From: Adenophora triphylla var. japonica
Taxonomy: Eukaryota > Streptophyta > Magnoliopsida > Asterales > Campanulaceae
Length of the DNA: 64,000 bases
Assembly (NCBI GenBank): GCA_022495995.1
Contig: JAFEMH010007472.1
Span: 24,437 to 88,436, forward strand
Direction: 5' to 3'
Made by a program: the position numbers and the translations under genes. This document shows, piece after piece, positions 1 to 11,753 of this stretch. How positions within the stretch are numbered: position 1 is the first letter of the stretch; each line of letters begins with the position of its first letter. The notes beneath the pieces are model-generated. The model made no database searches and was not told the origin of the DNA. It was given only the letters and a program-made list of their open reading frames with translations.

Positions 1-102
1 ATGTTATCTTATGCTAATTTTGGTTGTATCAAAGATTTTTCATTGCATTGGTTTGATCTGTTGTTTTGCTCATGTTTTTATCACTACAAGGAAAATTCAT
101 TT

Positions 103-451
103 TAGCTACGGCAAATTCCGTAGCTAAAACGAAGATTCCGTAGCTAAATCGAATTTAGCTACGGATTTGTTCCGTAGCTATTCCGTGGGTGCAGGTTTGT
201 CGCTAAATTGGGCGTCGCTATTTTGTAGCTATTTTAGAGACGGATATATCCGTCTCTAATTTAGAGACAGATATAGACGTCTCTAAATTAGAGACAGATA
301 TGTCCGTCTCTAAATTAGAGACAGATATGTCCGTGTCTGAATTAGCTACAGATATGACCATCTACGAATTAGCGACAGATTTTCCGTCTCTATTTAAATT
401 CTCGTTTTATTTTCGAACCATTTTAGCGACGGATATTTCGTAGCTAAATTG
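103..451. repeat. 5' subterminal repeat array of the CACTA element
   Basis: Direct and inverted copies of TAGCTACGG and TAGAGACGGA-type motifs repeat every 15-35 bases. In CACTA elements such subterminal motifs are transposase binding sites. The same TAGAGACGGA motif fills the opposite end, which ties the two ends together. Confidence 0.85.
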
Positions 452-504
452 ATATTTTTTTAAAAAAATTATATATATATTTAAAAATATATATTAATAT
501 ATTT

Positions 505-690
<186 letters not shown>

Positions 691-699
691 AAATATATT

Positions 700-2300
700 A
701 ATATATATTTTTAAATATATATTAAATCAGTCCCTTAATTTTTCTTATTCTCAAATCACCCATTAATTTTTATTAATCTCAAATAAGTCCTTGATATTTC
801 ATAATTACACTTTGATCCCTAAACTTCTTTTATACTCAAACAAATTCTCACAAACTTCCACAGCTCCACCAACAAAGAACCTTCACCTAAGCGCCAAGTT
901 CTGGGTCCACTCAAAGAACACACCACCGTCCCACCAAAGAACCCTACCACCGTCTTAATCACCTAAGAACACCATCACCGCGCCGATTCACAACAATCGA
1001 AAACAAATTGAAAAACAGATTCACCATTCACGGATTCGCCACCATCGCCGCATTCACCACCAAAAACCAAACCCAACAATGGAAAACAAATTGAAAAATA
1101 GATCAAACAAAGAAAACAATCGAAAATCAATCAAATCGAAAAATAGAAACTAAAAAACCAAACCCAATTTTGTGTTAAAGATTGATTTATCGCCGGATCT
1201 CGCATCGCTTCTCCACCTTCTCCTCGATTGGCTCCTACCGAGGTTCGACAGAGACTACAAATGGAGAAAGAGAGAGAGTGATGGAGGGCGGAGGGCGGAG
1301 GGTGACGGCGGCGTAAGGTGAAGAGATAATAGGTTTGTTGAAGGGAGAGAAATAGAGAGAGTGACGGAGGGCGAAGGTATTAGTAGCTCCGGCGACGGCG
1401 AAAGCTCTGAAGGGACGGTGAGGGAGCTGGGAAATGAGAGAGAGAGAGAACGGCGGTTCCTCTTCTTCAGTCACCGTAAATGAAATTGAAGAGAGGAGAG
1501 AGAGAGAGAGAAATAGGGAGAGGGAGGGATTGTGTTTCTTTAAATGATTTTGGACCGTTTGATTTAATGTTATGAATGGTCGGATCTTGCTTTGGCCCAT
1601 AATCCACGTGAAATTTTAAAATCCAATTAAACAATGCCACATCACGCGTACTTATATTTATTTCACACTATATTATACACTAACTAAAATATTTATGTCT
1701 AATATTAAGAATAATAATATTTATTATTAATAATATTTATTAACAAATTATTAATTATATAATTAATTAATTAATATTAATATTAATATTAATTATTAAT
1801 AATAACTAGTAATTTTTATTATTTTTTATAATTTTTTATTGAATAGAAAAAAATATTTTTACAAAATATTTTAGATTTTTTTATCCTACTACAGTAATAA
1901 TATTAATAATAGTATTAATAATATTAGTAATTTTTATTATTTTTTATTGAATAGGAAAAAATATTTTGGATTTTTTTTATTACTGAAATTTACAAAATCT
2001 TATCTAAAATATTTACATGCTTTTATTTGATTTACCCAAAATTTTAGTTATATTAGTATGCCTAATATCAAGAATAATAACATTATCATATAATTAGTAA
2101 TAATACTTAATAATAAGACTAATAATGATGTTATTGTTAATTATTCAATTATATAATTGAATATATTAATAGTTATTATTATATAATTAATAATAATATT
2201 ATTATATAATTAATAATAATATTAATAATAACAAGTAATAATACATAACATCAAAAATAATAATGTTATTAATTAATAATAATATTCATTATTAATAATA
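700..2300. other. CACTA interior: GA-rich then AT-rich sequence, no gene
   Basis: Positions 850-1240 are C/A-rich (ccaccgtc, attcaccacc). Positions 1260-1530 are GA-rich with short GAGAGA runs, and 1640-2300 are very AT-rich with many attaataata motifs. A minus-strand open frame at 1235-1600 is low complexity (Ser/Leu/Pro runs) and looks like a by-product of the GA-rich composition. The first half could be a captured UTR or promoter-like fragment, but nothing identifies a source. Confidence 0.5.
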
Positions 2301-2309
2301 TCCCAATAG

Positions 2310-3085
2310 GGTTTAGGGTATAGGGTTTAGGGTATAGGGTTTAGGGTTTAGGGGTTAAGGTTTAGGGTATAGGGTATAGGGTTTAGGGTATAGGATTTAG
2401 GGTTTAGGGGTTAGGGTATAGGGTTTAGGGTTTAGGGTTTAGGGGTTATGGTTTAGGGTTTAGGGGTTAGGATTTAGGGTTTAGGGTTTAGGGTATAGGG
2501 TTTAGGGTTTAGGGTATAGGGTATAGGGAATAGGATTTAGGGTTTAGGGGTTAGGGTATAGGGTATATGGTATAGGGTTTAGGGTATAGGGTTTAGGGGT
2601 TAAGGTTTAGGGTTTAGGGTTTAGGGTATAGGGTATAGGATTTAGGGTTTAACCCTAAACCCTATACCTTGAACCCTAACCCGTAAACCCTATACCCTAC
2701 ACCCTAAATCCTATACCCTATACCCTAAACCCTATACCCTAACCCCTAAACCCTAACCCCTAAACCCTATACTCTAAACCCTAAACCCTAAACCCTAACC
2801 CCTAACCCCTAAACCCTAACCCCTAACCCCTAAACCCTAAACCCTATACCCTAAACCCTAAACCCTAAATCCTAAACCCTAAATTCTATACCCTAAACCC
2901 TAAACCCTATACCCTATACCCTAAACCCTATACCCTAACCCCTAAATCCTAACCCCTAACCCCTAAACCCTAAACCATAACCCCTAAACCCTAAACCCTA
3001 AACCCTATACCCTAACCCCTAAACCCTAAATCCTATACCCTAAACCCTATACCCTATACCCTAAACTCTAACACCTAAACCCTAT
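2310..3085. repeat. Telomere-like repeats in head-to-head orientation
   Basis: From 2310 to about 2650 the + strand carries TTTAGGG with TATAGGG and GTTAGGG variants. At about 2651-2655 the polarity flips and the rest is CCCTAAA, CCCTATA and CCCTAAC. The units are the plant telomere heptamer and degenerate forms. The block lies wholly inside the CACTA element, so it is not a chromosome end. Confidence 0.93.
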
Positions 3086-5863
3086 ATTTATTTTTTGTTT
3101 TTTTAAAAAAAATTAATTGACTAGAAAACAATATTTTAGCCTTTGTAATCAGTGGTTTTTTTTAGAAAAAGTTATAGATAAATAGATAGAAAAAAACTAA
3201 ACAAATGAAAGTATATAGAAGAAAAGTCAAAAGTGGGATGGAGTACCCTATATTTATTTTTTATTTTTTTAAAATTTTTTTATTGACTAGAAAACAATAT
3301 TTTAGCCTTTGTTAATCGGTGGTTTTTTTTAGAAAAAGTTATAGAAAAAAAGATAGAAAAAAACTAAACAAATGAAAGTATATAGAAGAAAAGTCAAAAG
3401 AGGGATGGACTACCCTATATTTATTTTTTATTTTTAAAAAAAAATTTTACTGACTAGAAAACAATATTTTAGCCTTTGTTAATCAGTGGTTTTTTTTAGA
3501 AAAAGTTATAGAAAAAGATAGAAAAAACTAAACAAATGAAAGTATATAGAAGAAAAGTCAAAAGAGGGACGGACTACCCTATATTTATTTTTTATTTTTT
3601 TAAAAAATTATTGACTAGAAAACAATATTTTAGCCTTTGTTAATCAGTGGTTTTTTTTAGAAAAAGTTATAGTAAAAAAGATAGAAAAAAACTAAACAAA
3701 TGAAAGTATATAGAAGAAAAGTCAAAAGAGGGATGGACTACCCTATATTTATTTTTTATTTTTTAAAAAAATTTTTACCGACTAGAAAACAATATTTTAG
3801 CCTTTGTTAATCAGTGGTTTTTTTAGAAAAAGTTATAGAAAAAGATAGAAAAAACTAAACAAATGAAAGTATATAGAAGAAAAGTCAAAAGAGGGACGGA
3901 CTACCCTATATTTATTTTTTATTTTTTTAAAAAAATTTATTGACTAGAAAATAATATTTTAGCCTTTGTTAATCAGTGGTTTTTTTAGAAAAAGTTATAG
4001 AAAAAAGATAGAAAAAAACTAAACAAATGAAAGTATATAGAAGAAAAGTCAAAAGTGGGATGGAGTACCCTATATTTATTTTTTATTTTTTTAATATTTT
4101 TTATTGACTAGAAAACAATATTTTAGCCTTTGTTAATCAGTGGTTTTTTTTAGAAAAAGTTATAGAAAAAAGATAGAAAAAAACTAAACAAATGAAAGTA
4201 TATAGAAGAAAAGTCAAAAGAGGGATGGACTACCCTATATTTATTTTTTATTTTTAAAAAAAATTTTTACTGACTAGAAAACAATATTTTAGCCTTTGTT
4301 AATCAGTGGTTTTTTAGAAAAAGTTATAGAAAAAAAAGATAGAAAAAACTAAACAAATGAAAGTGTATAGAAGAAAAGTCAAAAGAGGGACGGACTACCC
4401 TATATTTATTTTTTATTTTTTAAAAAAAATTTTATTGACTAGAAAACAATATTTTAGCCTTTGTTAATCAGTGGTTTTTTTAGAAAAAGTTATAGAAAAA
4501 AGATAGAAAAAACTAAACAAATGAAAGTATATAGAAGAAAAGTCAAAAGAGGGATGGACTACCCTATATCTATTTTTTATTTTTTAAAAAATTTTTTACT
4601 GACTAGAAAACAATATTTTAGCCTTTGTTAATCAGTGGTTTTTTTTAGAAAAAGTTATAGAAAAAAGATAGAAAAAACTAAACAAATGAAAGTATATAGA
4701 AGAAAAGTCAAAAGAGGGACGGACTATCCTATATTTATTTTTTATTTTTTTTAAAAAATTTATTGACTAGAAAACAATATTTTAGCCTTTGTTAATCAGT
4801 GGTTTTTTTTTAGACAAAGTTATAGAAAAAAAGATAGAAAAAAACTAAACAAATGAAAGTATATAGAAGAAAAGTCAAAAGTGGGATGGAGTACCCTATA
4901 TTTATTTTTTATTTTTTCAAAATTTTTTTATTGACTAGAAAACAATATTTTAGCCTTTGTTAATCAGTGGTTTTTTTTAGAAAAAGGTATAGAAAAAAAG
5001 ATAGAAAAAAACTAAACAAATGAAAGTATATAGAAGAAAAGTCAAAAGTGGGATGGAGTACCCTATATTTATTTTTTATTTTTTTAAAATTTTTTTATTG
5101 ACTAGAAAACAATATTTTAGCCTTTTTTAATCAGTGGTTTTTTTAAAAAAAATTTATAGAAAAAAAGATAGAAAAAAACTAAACAAATGAAAGTGTATAG
5201 AAGAAAAGTCAAAAGAGGGACGGACTACCCTATATTTATTTTTTATTTTTTTAAAAAAATTTATTGACTAAAAAACAATATTTTAGCCTTTGTTAATTAG
5301 AGGTTTTTTTTTAGAAAAAGTTATATAAAAAAAGATAGAAAAAAACTAAACAAATGAAAGTATATAGAAGAAAAGTCAAAAGAGGGACGGACTAACCTAT
5401 ATTTATTTTTTATTTTTTAAAAATTTTATTTACTAGAAAACAATATTTTAGCCTTTGTTAGTCAGTGATTTTTTTTAGAAAAAGTTATATAAAAAAAGAT
5501 AGAAAAAAACTAAACAAATGAAAGTATATAGAAGAAAAGTCAAAAGAGGGACGGACTACCCTATATTTATTTTTTATTTTTTAAAAAAATTTTATTGACT
5601 AGAAAATAATATTTTAGACTTTGTTAATTAGTGATTTTTTTAGAAAAAATTATATAAAAAAAGATAGAAAAAACTAAACCATGAAAGTATATAGAAGAAA
5701 CGTCAAAAGAGGGACGAACTACCCTATATTTATTTTTTAAAAATTTTTATTGACTAGAAAATAATATTTTAGTCTTTGTTAATTGTGATTTTTTTTCTAA
5801 AAAGTCATATAAAAAAAGATAGAAAAAAACTAAACAAATGAAAGTATATAGAAGAAAAGTCAA
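3086..5863. repeat. ~165-bp tandem repeat (satellite-like), about 17 copies
   Basis: Each unit runs from taccctatatttatt through gactagaaaacaatatttta, cctttgttaatcagtgg and aactaaacaaatgaaagta to aaaagagggatgga. Unit starts at 3244, 3411, 3575, 3739, 3902 and 4066 give periods of 163-167 bp; the variation is mainly in A and T runs. Copies near the right end are more diverged. The array begins directly after the telomere-like block and ends at the 3' subterminal repeats. Confidence 0.93.
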
Positions 5864-6366
5864 ATTTAGAGACGGATACTAAATCTGTCTCTAAATTTTA
5901 GAGACAGATGTTGAATCTGTCACTAAATTAGAGACGGATTCAAAAATCTGTCTCTAAATTAGAGACGGGTTAAAATCTGTCTCTAAAGTTTAGAGACGGA
6001 TTCTGAATCTGTCTCTAATTTAGAGACGGATTCTGAATCTGTCTCTATTTTAGAGACAGATGCAAAACCCGTCTCTAAAATTTAGAGACGGAATCTGAAT
6101 CCATCTCTAAATTAGAGACGGAATCAGATTTCGTCTCTAAATTAGAGACGGATTCGGATTCCGTCTCTATATTAGAGACGGATTCAGATTCCGTCTCTGA
6201 ATTAGAGACGGATTCATATTCCGTCTCTGAATTAGAGACGAAATCTGAATTCGTCTCTAATTTAGAGACGGAATCCGAATCCGTCTCTGATTTTTGGTTC
6301 TGTCTCTAATCTGTCGCCAAATTAGCTACAGATTTCGTCCGTCTCTAAATTTCCGTCTCTAAATCC
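5864..6366. repeat. 3' subterminal repeat array of the CACTA element
   Basis: About twenty copies of TAGAGACGGA and its reverse complement TCCGTCTCTA alternate, forming many short inverted repeats with variable 6-12 base spacers. This mirrors the 5' array. Confidence 0.88.
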
Positions 6367-6385
6367 GGTTTTCCTTGTAGTGTAT

Positions 6386-7141
6386 AGCCTGTAGTGATTC
6401 TCATTTCATTTGAAATTGTTCCATGAGCTACGTAGTTTGATTGATTAAAACTGCAATCTGTTTGATATATTAATTTGATGATATATTTCTGCCTAAAATT
6501 GGGTACATGAGATTTGCCAAGCTGTATTGAATAAGAAAGACCACTGATAAATTTCCTGATAGAATGTCTATTGTTTCAACCTTTTGAGTGACTATGCTTT
6601 GCTAAACCTAATTTTTATCTGTTTATAGAACTAACGGTGATAATAGTTAAGAATTTCACGACTAATGCAAAAAGCTTAGAAATATATGCAAAAAAGAGGG
6701 CTCTGTGTTTATACTGCAGCTTATTTTTTTTGCATTCTGTATGTGTAATGTATCTATGTCTGTGTTCGTATTTCTTCCCAAAATGAAATATTGATTAAAT
6801 TGAGCTAGGTTTTGTTGTTGCCTCGTACGAGTAATTTTGTATGTACGATGTACTGCATTTCATTGCTGATTTGAAATTGTTCCGTGAGTGTGCTCTCACA
6901 GTGTGTGTGTGTGTAGATTTAGTTATTCTTTGTGTTTCTTTCAGTACCTACACCTCCAATAGTTTAGAAGGTTAAATTTTATTTCTCTTTCTTTTAATTG
7001 ATAAATCTTATCCTAATCTCAAATCCCTGAATATAGTTGATAGTTTATCATTAGAAGTTGTAAGTTGTAATTTGTTCTGAAATCTATCTATTGTAATTTT
7101 CTTACTGATAATCCTATTTTGTATTGAATTCAATGAACTAG
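6386..7141. other. Intron-like sequence before the transketolase exons
   Basis: AT-rich, T-rich plant intron or intergenic sequence with a short (TG)n run near 6900. No reading frame shows recognisable homology. It ends in a splice-acceptor context at 7140-7141, directly before the first transketolase exon. Confidence 0.5.
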
Positions 7142-9423
7142 GAAGAAGACAAGAAAAGTTTCCGGTAGTGGGGAAGCAGAACACCTGGTCACCCTGAAAA
7201 CTTTGAGACACCTGGAATTGAAGTCAAGACTGGTTTGCTTTAGTTTATTTTTTAGCCGGACAAACCCACTTTGCGTCTATGAATAAATTTTTAAGCTCCT
7301 TTTTATACTTTCATGCAGGTCCTCTTGGTCAGGGTATTGCTAATGCAGTGGGTTTGGCGCTTGCGGAGAAGCATTTAGCAGCCCGATATAACAAGCCTGG
7401 CAGTGAGATTGTTGATCATTACACATAAAACATTTTTCAATATCTATGTTCATTATTTTCTCAATTATATCAACACCATTGTCTATATAGCTTCTTAATT
7501 ATTTGCATTGATACTGAAGTTGTAGGACTCCAATCCTACTTCTGAAGTGTTGGAAATATATTAGGGCCTTTTAAAGACTTGAATACTACCCACCATGTCA
7601 GGCTCAGTTTGCTCCTTCCTTCTACTTCAATTGCACTCATTAATATTATTCGTAAAATCTAGGGAGAAACGCGTTTCTCCATAAGTTATGGAGAAACGGG
7701 TTACGGATATTCAGAAGCTATTGAAAGGATATCCAGAAACTTTTTGTATTGGCCATGACTTTGTCCCATGGTTACTTCTGGATATCAGTCTCAAAGGTTC
7801 TGGATATCCAGAACCCTTTGAAAGGATATCCAGAAGCTTATGAAAGTGATATCCAGAAACCTTCAAAATGATATCCAGAAACTTTCAAAATGTTTATGGA
7901 TATTCATTTGATGGTTTCTGGATATACATTTGAAGGTTTCTGGAATAAGCATTTTCTGGTCTTGGCCTTGGATTTGGCTTCAAATATGTTTCTGGATATT
8001 CATTTGATGGTTTCTGGATATACATTTGAAGGTTTATGAATATCCAGAAACCTTCAATAAGCAATTTCTGGTCTTGGCCTTGGATTTGGCTTCAAATCTA
8101 TTTTTTCTGGATATCCGCTCAAAGGCTTCTGGATATCCGTTCCAAAGCTTCTGGATATCCAGAACCCTTTGAGACTGATATCCAGAAATTTTCTTCTGGT
8201 TATCAAACGTATAGCTTCTGGCTATTAAAAACGCGTTTCTCCATAGTTATGGAGAAACGCGTTTCTCAGCAGACCTACTCAATATTATTTTGTTTTGTTT
8301 TTCATTATTAGGTATGCTATAGTTGGGGATGGTTGTCAAATGGAAGGAATTTCAAACGAAGCCTGCTCCCTTGCTGCACACTGGGGACTTGGAAAGCTAA
8401 TTGAATATTATGATGACAATCATATCTCCATTGATGGAGACACACAAATATCTTTCACTGAGAATGTCGAACAGAGGTTTGAGGGACTAGGGTGGCACAT
8501 AATTTGGGTGAAGAACGGCAACACCATATATGATGAAATACGTGCTGCCATCAAGGAAGCAAAGGCTGTTAAAGACATACCTACTTTGATCAAGGTCTTT
8601 TTATTGATTCATTTTCAATATTTTGGAATAAAATTGCTCTTTTTTTGTTCTTGGGGGGGGGGTGTCTTTAAGTTATCTAATTGCTAAGTTTTACTCCATT
8701 TCTGATGAAAGAGTCTACCCTTGATAAGTCTTATAATAATTAAGGAATTAAATAGTATTATTAGAGTTACAAAAATGTCTTGAGCGTATGCAATATGTTT
8801 GGATCAAATGTAGAGACTAAACTTGAAAAGGTGTAGAGTTTTAAGGCACCATTATTGAAAGTGGACTCTTTAAGTGGACATCTCAAAGTAGAAAGGTGGA
8901 ATATTTGCATGGAATGAAAGGAACATTTATTTATTTGGTAGCCTAACGAGTTTTGAATCTCCATATCTATGCCATTAAGGCACCCACTTGGGGAATCTGA
9001 TTCTTTAGACCATTACATTTATACAGGTCATGACCACCATTGGCTTTGGGTCACCAAACAAGGCAAACTCGTATAGTGTGCATGGAAGTGCATTGGGAGC
9101 TAAAGAAGTGGATGCCACAAGGCAAAATCTTGAATGGCCTTATGAGCCATTCCACGTGCCAGAAGATGTTAAAAAGTAAATGAATTTTCTGTTTTGGACT
9201 CTGGTCTTTTTTAACTATGTGTGGCCTTCAAATGTAAATCTTACTATTAACATTTTTATCGGGTTTTATAGGTACTGGAGTCGTCATGACGCTGAAGGAG
9301 CTGCTCTTGAAGCTGAATGGATGCTAAGTTTGCAAATTATGAGAAGAAGTATAAGGAAGAAGCTGCAGAGCTGAAGTCTCTTATTCCGGTGAACTTCCTT
9401 CTGGTTGGGAAAAAACGTTACCT
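7142..9423 (+). pseudogene. Transketolase pseudogene, five exons (partial)
   Basis: Exons 7142-7232, 7319-7424, 8312-8594, 9027-9175 and 9272-9423 together encode the middle of the N-terminal (thiamine diphosphate-binding) part of plant transketolase, the Calvin-cycle and pentose-phosphate enzyme. Recognisable pieces include [32 protein letters not shown], the ThDP motif GDG followed by YDDN in exon 3, and [13 protein letters not shown]. Damage: an in-frame TAG at 7166-7168 where the family has Gln (CAG); the donor after exon 2 reads AT instead of GT at 7425-7426; and two single-base deletions near 9320 and 9385. The transit peptide, upstream exons and whole C-terminal half are absent. The CACTA element lies upstream. 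Family assignment is secure. Confidence 0.93.
7659..8275. mobile_element. MITE-like insertion in a transketolase intron
   Basis: The ends are roughly 40-bp inverted repeats built around the palindrome GAGAAACGCGTTTCTC (7664-7679 and 8252-8267), each followed inward by a second copy, so each end could fold as its own hairpin. The interior is a thicket of GGATATCCAGAA-type motifs in both orientations. The motif AATATTATT occurs on both sides (7642-7650 and 8281-8289) and may be a 9-bp target duplication, but it does not abut the inverted repeats. It has no coding capacity. Superfamily is uncertain (Mutator-like by duplication length). Confidence 0.6.
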
Positions 9424-9563
9424 GTAAGTTGTAGTTCATTTAATATCTATTGTTGTGACTTGTGAATATGCATTTGCTGCATTAGCTATTGAACCTTAGC
9501 CTTGCCTCATATAGCTTTTTGGGGAGATTATGCTCCAAAAGCTTCAATATCAAGTACTGTATA

Positions 9564-9751
9564 CTCCCTCTGCCCCAGAATAAATGTCACACTTTCTATT
9601 TTGGTTCGTCCCAAAATAAATGTCGCGTTTTTAAATAAGGAAAGTGACATCGTGCAATTTTATCATTGTACAAGTAATGGACAAATTAGTAAAGCACCGT
9701 CCTTAAAGAGTTTGACAAGTCAACCGCGACATTTATTCGGGATGGAGGGAG
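9564..9751. mobile_element. Stowaway-type MITE, 188 bp
   Basis: The left end CTCCCTCTGCCCCAGAATAA and right end TTATTCGGGATGGAGGGAG are imperfect inverted repeats of the CTCCCTCCGTCCC kind typical of plant Stowaway (Tc1/mariner) MITEs. TA precedes the left end; CA follows the right, consistent with a mutated TA duplication. An open frame across it is incidental. Confidence 0.8.
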
Positions 9752-9963
9752 CATTTCAAAAGTCTTGATGGAAGTTGAAAGGTGATAAAATGGAGTAAAT
9801 TGCTCTTTTTATACCAAAGTTAGTATTTCAATAATATGCAAGAAGTATATCATATCTTGAACATAAAGAAATTTTTTGAGAAAAAGAATTATTTATAGCT
9901 TAAGTTCTTAAATTGGACTTTTAAAAAGGAACGTCCTGAAAAATGATTAGTGGACATTTAACT

Positions 9964-10034
9964 TGGGACGTCGGGAGTATTAAGGAATAATAGAACACTT
10001 GCAGATAATACATACTCCCTCCGTCCCGAAAAGT
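9964..10034. mobile_element. Two partial Stowaway termini
   Basis: A right-end motif gggacgtcgggagTA (9964-9978) and a left-end motif TActccctccgtcccg (10014-10029) lie about 40 bp apart. I could not pair either with a partner, so they look like remnants of two separate MITEs. Confidence 0.45.
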
Positions 10035-10173
10035 TAATCCCTCTTTTCTCATTGTTAGTTTGAATGAACTTTGAACAATAATTTAGATTACTTTTCATGC
10101 TATGTTCATTATTCATTGCATGTGTCATTTTTTTCACGAGTCATTTACCCGTGAGATGTGTTTTTTGCTGGCA

Positions 10174-10441
10174 GGAAAGGGATCAACAGTACAAGGAACT
10201 TGGCTTGAGGGATAAAATTACACTTAGCAGTGGACGGTTCCTTCTGGGAAACAAGTATGTAACTATGGGTCTTTTCTCCTCTTGTGTTATCATATAATGG
10301 GATGATCTTGATTTCCTAACTGTGCTAGGAAATAAGGGAGTTGAAAGAGAGGATAGGGGTGAGGAGAAGACAAAAGCTGATAATGTCAAGCTTTATGGGA
10401 AGCTACGTTATGTGCAGGATTACAGTGTATGGAGAAAGTAG
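10174..10441 (+). pseudogene. Unidentified exon-like segments
   Basis: Positions 10174-10256 sit between a good acceptor (ttgctggcag) and donor (gtatgtaac) and translate without a stop as ERDQQYKELGLRDKI...SSGRFLLGN. A second stretch at about 10330-10441 contains KLYGKLRYVQDYSVWRK followed by a stop. The two do not join cleanly in frame through canonical splice sites. I do not recognise the protein and do not think it is transketolase. It could be a captured or eroded fragment of another gene. Confidence 0.35.
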
Positions 10442-11455
10442 TTTCTAGAGGTTCAAAGTTGAAACTTGAGAGGCTCCCAAATTAGAGGCTCCCAACTGGC
10501 TTATTGAGTTACAAAATATAACTATAAAAAGACTATCAACTGCCTTTAAAATTATTTTTCTTATATTAACTTTGTTTGTTGTATAAATTTTTTGTGAAAG
10601 TATTATGTCGTGCGTATAACACACGGGTGGTAGACTAGATTTACACTTCAATACTAAAGGATCTGCTTCACGAGTTTAAAAAACTATTTCAAAGATATGG
10701 GTATGCTTCATGAGTTTAAAATAAATCAATTGGTTGTAAACTTTTTGTAGTTTGAATCATGTTGGGCCGAATTATTTATTAAAGATAAGTAGTTCAATTT
10801 CGGCCCAAAATAATTTTTTATTTATTAAAGATAAGTAGTTAAATTTCGGCCCAAATAATTTTTTATGGTTTTGTTACCTATTCAATTAACAATTTTTTTT
10901 TACATAAAAATAAATAAATATATTGTATGTACTTGCTATTTTTATTTTAAAATTGTATATAACAAAATTTATTATAATGTGCTATATTGGTATGATTCCA
11001 ATTGTTTTGAAGCATATTTGGGCCAAATTTTTTATATTGACTTTGTCCAAAAATATCTAATTCACATATTACAATGCAGAAAATAATTTTTCGGAACAGA
11101 ATATAATAACAGGTGGAAGTCAAAATAATCGTTGCCTTTCCTCTCCTCAACCATTATTGGATATATCTAATGGTACGATAACCTTTATTTTTCTTTACAT
11201 TTTATTTTAAATATTTCATTGATAAACTTGAGATGGTTATCTATTCAGGAAATATTCTTGAGACAAGCAATAAAAGAAAACTTTATCAAAGTCCATCATG
11301 AAACAACAAATGTTGTTTTTCAAAATTTGTTGTTGTTATTGTTAATTCCATTATGAATATTTTTAATGACATTTTTAGCAACTTTTTTTAATTTTGTTTT
11401 CGTGATTTCTCACAGTTTGCTGATCGTGCGTTTAACGCACGGATGTTATACTAGT
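10442..11455. other. AT-rich region with two Helitron-like 3' ends
   Basis: The hairpin CGTGCGTT/AACGCACG at 11425-11441 is followed 9 bases later by CTAG and a T (11451-11455), the form of a Helitron 3' terminus. A related hairpin (CGTGCGTATAACACACG, about 10609-10625) is followed by CTAG at 10635-10638, but then A rather than T. A ~54-bp motif (aaagataagtagtt...tttcggcccaaa) is duplicated in tandem at about 10768-10865. A matching 5' TC end could not be fixed. No gene is visible. Confidence 0.4.
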
Positions 11456-11753
11456 TACAACATAATTAACCATAATCAACATTAACTTTTGTCCAAACAT
11501 ATACATGAAACATCAAATTCCTATGGCATATCTTTAGCAATCTCACCAGCTACATCAATCTCAACGCCACCCTTCTCATCATCCTGAACTATAAGAGAAT
11601 GTTACTCTAATCACGTAAAATAATTTGAACATAGAAGTGACGCACGAAGATAGGAAATATGTTAAAAAAAACACTTTATAGCATGACCGTAGTTGTTTAT
11701 CATCTGTGAGTCAAACTAGAAAGATTAATTTTCAATAGATGCTTAGTCTTTAC

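Noticed and set aside
1235..1600. 121-residue minus-strand frame in the CACTA interior
   Set aside because: Ser/Leu/Pro low complexity from GA-rich DNA; no splice or family evidence.
2310..3085. True telomere or ancestral chromosome-fusion point
   Set aside because: The block is internal to a CACTA element with intact ends and target duplication, and the heptamers are degenerate.
8036..8311. 91-residue frame over the intronic element
   Set aside because: Formed by GGATATCC repeats within the MITE-like insertion; it overlaps the intron before a clear transketolase exon.
9502..9768. 88-residue frame
   Set aside because: Coincides with the Stowaway MITE and its inverted repeats.
11527..11590. 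Minus-strand peptide DDEKGGVEIDVAGEIAKDMP followed by a stop, considered as the last exon of VPS51
   Set aside because: It has an acceptor-like AG upstream, but it does not match the VPS51 sequence expected there and does not join in the right frame. Possibly an exon of something else; left unassigned.
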